From assembly GCF_001592935.1 (NCBI RefSeq), contig NZ_LRDB01000012.1:248001-312000 (forward strand): a DNA stretch of 64,000 nt, given 5' to 3'. Both the position numbers and the translations under genes were made by a program. The stretch's first letter is position 1. Each line of letters starts with the position of its first letter. Source of the stretch: Roseivirga echinicomitans (lineage in GTDB: Bacteria; Bacteroidota; Bacteroidia; Cytophagales; Cyclobacteriaceae). Below, piece by piece: positions 60,646-64,000 of the stretch. Below the pieces are notes generated by a model. That model searched no databases, was not told where the DNA came from, and worked only from the letters and a program-made list of their open reading frames with translations.

Positions 60646-61881
60646 ATGGAAACAGTTCAAAATAGTAAACAAGCGATTAATCTAGAAAACAAATATGGTG
60701 CACACAACTATCATCCGCTACCGGTAGTTTTGGCCAAAGGCGAAGGCGTATATGTTTGGGATGTAGAAGGGAAAAAGTATTTTGATTTTCTGTCTGCCTA
60801 TAGTGCTGTAAACCAAGGTCATTGCCATCCAAGAATTGTGCAGGCCTTAAAGGATCAAGCAGAAATACTGACCCTAACCTCGAGGGCTTTCTATAACGAT
60901 GTATTAGGAATGTACGAGAAGTACATGACCGAGTATTTCGGTTTTGATAAAATATTACCCATGAATACTGGAGCCGAGGCGGTTGAAACAGCCATTAAAC
61001 TTTGTAGAAAATGGGCTTACGAAAGAAAGGGAATTGCTGAAAACGAAGCTAAAATTATTGTTTGCGAAGATAATTTTCACGGAAGAACTACTACAATCAT
61101 CTCCTTCTCGAACGATCCAGTAGCCAAGAAGAACTTTGGCCCATACACCAAAGGTTTTATTAAAATACCATATAACGATATTGATGCCTTAAAAGCAGCC
61201 TTAGCCGAAGAAAATGTGGCTGGATTTTTAGTGGAGCCTATTCAAGGCGAAGCGGGTGTTTTTGTGCCAGACAGCGGTTACTTAACTGAAGCCGATCGTT
61301 TGTGCAAGGAGAATAACGTACTCTTTATTGCCGATGAGGTACAAACTGGTATTGCAAGAACGGGTCAGCTCTTGGCCTGTGATCATGAAAATGTGAAGCC
61401 AGATGTCTTGATTTTGGGTAAAGCCGTTTCTGGCGGTGTGTATCCGGTGTCTGCAGTATTGGCCAACGATCGAATTATGGATGTAATCCAGCCAGGTCAG
61501 CATGGAAGTACTTTTGGCGGAAACCCATTAGCCGCTAAAGTGGCAATTGCGGCTTTGGAAGTAATTAAAGACGAAAAACTTGCTGAAAATGCGCAGCGTT
61601 TGGGAGAAATTTTCAGAGAAAGAATGAGCGCATTTATCAAGACCAGCGACTTGATTACTTTGGTACGAGGCAAGGGGCTTTTAAATGCGATTGTAATTAA
61701 TGATACTGAAGACAGTTCTACTGCTTGGGATATTTGTATGGCATTAAAAGAGAACGGTTTATTGGCCAAACCAACCCATGGCAATATCATTCGTTTTGCT
61801 CCACCATTGGTAATGACAGAAGAGCAACTACACGAATGTTGTGATATTATTGAGAAGACCATTAGAGAATTTGCTGCTTAA
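60646..61881 (+). CDS. rocD: ornithine aminotransferase RocD
   Basis: PLP-dependent class III aminotransferase (411 residues) that converts ornithine and 2-oxoglutarate to glutamate semialdehyde and glutamate, in arginine and ornithine degradation or proline formation. The N-terminal [25 protein letters not shown] is distinctive for the OAT subfamily, as is [14 protein letters not shown]. The PLP Asp is in [14 protein letters not shown] and the Schiff-base Lys is K259 in [10 protein letters not shown]. Own promoter and terminator; monocistronic. Confidence 0.95.
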   Translation: METVQNSKQAINLENKYGAHNYHPLPVVLAKGEGVYVWDVEGKKYFDFLSAYSAVNQGHCHPRIVQALKDQAEILTLTSRAFYNDVLGMYEKYMTEYFGFDKILPMNTGAEAVETAIKLCRKWAYERKGIAENEAKIIVCEDNFHGRTTTIISFSNDPVAKKNFGPYTKGFIKIPYNDIDALKAALAEENVAGFLVEPIQGEAGVFVPDSGYLTEADRLCKENNVLFIADEVQTGIARTGQLLACDHENVKPDVLILGKAVSGGVYPVSAVLANDRIMDVIQPGQHGSTFGGNPLAAKVAIAALEVIKDEKLAENAQRLGEIFRERMSAFIKTSDLITLVRGKGLLNAIVINDTEDSSTAWDICMALKENGLLAKPTHGNIIRFAPPLVMTEEQLHECCDIIEKTIREFAA

Positions 61882-61901
61882 GCAATTCAATACTCATTTC
61901 T

Positions 61902-61953
61902 AAAACCGACTTTTGAACTCTGTATAATTGGAGTATCTTAAGTCGGTTTTTTT
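61902..61953 (+). terminator. terminator of rocD
   Basis: AAAACCGACTT and AAGTCGGTTTTTTT form an 11-bp stem with a 29-base loop, beginning 20 bases after the rocD stop and ending in a T-run. Confidence 0.75.
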
Positions 61954-61966
61954 ATGTGTGATTAGT

Positions 61967-64000
61967 ATGTGTAGTGATTCAAATTTTAAGCTATTGGTAC
62001 CTCGTTCTTTGTTGTTTTTAGTCTGTTTTTTTGGAGCAATAAATCTTGCGCACTCTCAATCTGTTGAAGACAGCCTGAAGGTAGCCTTAAAGAATGCCCC
62101 TGATTCTGGTAAAGTGCCTATTCTGATTAATTTAGCCAAGGTGTCACAGGATAATAATCAATCTTTAATCTACGCTAAGCAGGCATTGAGCTATGCTAAA
62201 CTAGACTCAGAGAAGAGTTCTGCCGCAAATCAAATCGCCTGGACTTTCAAGAATCTATTTCAATTTGACTCAGCCAAGGTATATGTAAAAAAGGCACTTG
62301 GTTACGCTGAGAAGGGAAATGATCTGTTGATAACCTCCGATGCCTATAGTACTTATGGGAGTGTGTTTTATAATATTGGAAGCTATGATAGTGCCCTCTT
62401 TTACAATAAAAAAGCATTAGAATATCGTATTGAAGCAGGTGATAAACAGGCGCAAGCCGCTTCAATGAATAATATTTCAACGACACTTCAGCGGCTCTCG
62501 AGGTATGGTGAATCGATGGAGTACATCAATCAGAGTATTTCGATCTATTTGGCATCAAATGATAAGAGAAGTGCGGCAGACTCATACCTTAATAAAGGTA
62601 ATCTTCTAAACAGTCTGGGCGCTATGGATTCTGCATATGTAAGCTTTCAAAACGCCCTAAAAGAGTATGAATCACTTGGTTTGAAATCTATGATGCCCTA
62701 TGCATTGATAAATATGGCAACAGTCGCGGTACATCTAGATCGTTTAGAGGAGGCGCAAAAAGGCTTTGTTAAGAGTAGAGATATTCTGCTGGAAGGAGAA
62801 AAGAACCCTCAGTTGTTAGGTTTTTCATACAATGGAATTGGTGGAGTATACCAAACGAAAGACATGTATGACTCTGCTCTTCTTATGTTTTTAGAGGGAG
62901 AGAAATATGCCTTGTTAGCTCAAAATGAGTACCTGATATCGATGGTCTATAATAATTTGGGAGATACCTATGCGCACAAGAAAGAGTATAAGACTGCAAT
63001 AACTTATCTTGATAAAGCGTACGAACTAAAAACTAAAATTGGTGATCAAGCAGGTTTGGCCTCAGTAAGCATAACTTTAGCTAGTACCTATGCGAATTTA
63101 AGAGATTATAAAAAGGCTGATAAATTTTACTTGGAGGGAATTAAGCTAGCTGAACAAGTTGATGACAAGGTAACAAAGCGAAAAGCTTATAACGAGATGT
63201 ATTTGTTTCAAAAGGAGATAGGAAATTTCTCACACTCGCTGGATTATTTAGAAAAGTTTATGGCATTGGACGACTCCTTGATCAATGATCGAAATCTAGA
63301 TAAAATTGCAGAACTCAATACCCAATACGAAACTGAAAAGAAAGAGCAGCAAATTGCTTTGCAAGACGCCCAATTGGGCGAACAAGAGTTGATGCTTGAG
63401 CGAAACCGCTTGCTGATGATCGGCTTGATTTTGATTGCCGTTCTATTCTTATCCGTCATATTCTTAATAAAAAACAGGGCTAAAAAGAATGAGCAGCTAA
63501 TTCTTCAAGAAGGCCAACTCAAGCTTCGCGATGCTGAATTAAATGCCGTAATCAATTCTCAAGAAAAAGAGCGTAGCCGTTTTGCAAGGGATTTGCATGA
63601 TGGCTTTGGTCAACTTATTTCTGTGCTTAAACTCAACCTTTCTGGACTTAATGATACCGATGCTCAATATCCTGAAAAACGGATGGAAGTATTCAAAAAT
63701 GGTGAGTCTGTAATTAATGACATGTATGCTGAACTCCGGTCCATTTGCTTCGATTTAATGCCTCAAACTTTAGTGAAAAAAGGAGTGACTATTGCGCTGA
63801 AGGAGTTTGGAGATCGCATTACACAAAGCAAAAAGGTGGTCTGCGAAGTTATAGTCTTTAGCAATAAAGAGCGACTTCCTGAGGTTGTGGAGATTTCGCT
63901 TTTTAGAATTTGTCAAGAGTGGGTGAACAATGTGATGAAATATGCTGAGGCGAGTCACATCACCATTCAACTGACCAGAGATGAGGAGGAGCTAACCTTA
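61967..64000 (+). CDS. TPR sensor histidine kinase, NarL-type, cut by the right edge
   Basis: 678 codons remain open to the window edge from ATG 61967. A signal or membrane segment (SLLFLVCFFGAINLAHSQ) precedes an exported region of tetratricopeptide repeats from about residue 40 to 420 (ALLNNISTTLQRL-type and YNNLGDTYAHKKEY units), then a coil, a transmembrane helix (LLMIGLILIAVLFLSVIFLI), a coil and a HisKA_3 box ERSRFARDLHDGFGQLISVLKL with phosphoacceptor H544. The beginning of the HATPase_c domain is seen (EWVNNVMKYAEASHITIQL); its end and any downstream regulator lie outside. Such kinases usually pair with a NarL/FixJ regulator. Confidence 0.88.
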   Translation, partial: MCSDSNFKLLVPRSLLFLVCFFGAINLAHSQSVEDSLKVALKNAPDSGKVPILINLAKVSQDNNQSLIYAKQALSYAKLDSEKSSAANQIAWTFKNLFQFDSAKVYVKKALGYAEKGNDLLITSDAYSTYGSVFYNIGSYDSALFYNKKALEYRIEAGDKQAQAASMNNISTTLQRLSRYGESMEYINQSISIYLASNDKRSAADSYLNKGNLLNSLGAMDSAYVSFQNALKEYESLGLKSMMPYALINMATVAVHLDRLEEAQKGFVKSRDILLEGEKNPQLLGFSYNGIGGVYQTKDMYDSALLMFLEGEKYALLAQNEYLISMVYNNLGDTYAHKKEYKTAITYLDKAYELKTKIGDQAGLASVSITLASTYANLRDYKKADKFYLEGIKLAEQVDDKVTKRKAYNEMYLFQKEIGNFSHSLDYLEKFMALDDSLINDRNLDKIAELNTQYETEKKEQQIALQDAQLGEQELMLERNRLLMIGLILIAVLFLSVIFLIKNRAKKNEQLILQEGQLKLRDAELNAVINSQEKERSRFARDLHDGFGQLISVLKLNLSGLNDTDAQYPEKRMEVFKNGESVINDMYAELRSICFDLMPQTLVKKGVTIALKEFGDRITQSKKVVCEVIVFSNKERLPEVVEISLFRICQEWVNNVMKYAEASHITIQLTRDEEELTL

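Noticed and set aside
1-64000. tRNA, rRNA, CRISPR arrays, insertion sequences, prophage genes
   Set aside because: No cloverleaf, rRNA-like stretch, spaced direct repeats, transposase or phage structural gene was seen in any gap or frame; gaps are short and explained by promoters, terminators and the items listed.

Overview
The window comes from a member of the Bacteroidota, most likely a marine Cytophagales bacterium of the Roseivirga/Fulvivirga/Cyclobacteriaceae type. The taxonomic reading rests on several things seen in the sequence. Two giant surface proteins carry type IX secretion (T9SS) C-terminal sorting domains. Many small families are nearly confined to this phylum (DUF3822, DUF4221, DUF4290, DUF4295, DUF4296 and DUF5522 types). 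A bacillithiol gene pair (bshC, ytxJ) is present, MurA has Asp in place of the catalytic Cys, and the TAnnTTTG promoter element recurs in front of genes. The sequence is AT-rich with short intergenic gaps. It is ordinary chromosome rather than a plasmid or prophage. I saw no tRNA, rRNA, CRISPR array or insertion sequence.

Layout. 1-6.1 kb: the end of an unknown gene, a hybrid sensor kinase, bioD-bioA, dnaN and an Rrf2 regulator with a palindromic operator candidate. 6.1-16.8 kb, mostly minus strand: a membrane-anchored DUF6090-like protein, a VIT1-type metal transporter, the DUF4290-murA pair, a UvrD/PcrA helicase, a glycosyltransferase, pyrE, a NUDIX protein, coaD and DUF3822. 16.8-19.3 kb: a TlpA-like lipoprotein flanked by an intact NUDIX gene and the decayed 3' end of a second copy. 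19.3-23.5 kb: a thioesterase, a RecD-like helicase, an accessory AAA/DUF4143 ATPase behind twin palindromes, and the DUF423/YggS pair. 23.6-26.4 kb: a GH3 acyl-amido synthetase, a LysE exporter and a small exported protein in one operon.

26.4-33 kb: a Bat-type aerotolerance-like operon (DUF58, a BatD-like protein, BatA), DUF4296, mutS2 and a small MITE/REP-like repeat. 33-38 kb: YtxJ, a fused E1 alpha/beta 2-oxoacid dehydrogenase, an M16 peptidase, ispF and mnmD. 38-45.8 kb: a lipoprotein followed by two paralogous giant Asp-box propeller proteins with T9SS tails, one of them expanded by four Ig-like repeats. 45.8-55 kb: 5-FCL, bshC, rimO, a DUF4221 lipoprotein, a lipoprotein gene interrupted by a stop codon, ftsY, DUF4295, rpmG, an exported M24 aminopeptidase and rpmB. 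55-64 kb: a P-loop kinase-like protein, rmuC, a PAS protein with a kinase dimerisation box but no ATPase domain, two bacterial PH-domain membrane proteins, DUF5522, ornithine aminotransferase, and a TPR histidine kinase cut by the window edge.

The most interesting items are the twin palindromes before the AAA/DUF4143 gene, the GH3-LysE coupling, the NUDIX relic, the nonsense-interrupted lipoprotein, the expanded T9SS paralogue pair, the Rrf2 operator and the inverted-repeat element near 32.9 kb. Family names are recalled from reading the proteins; no database search was run.
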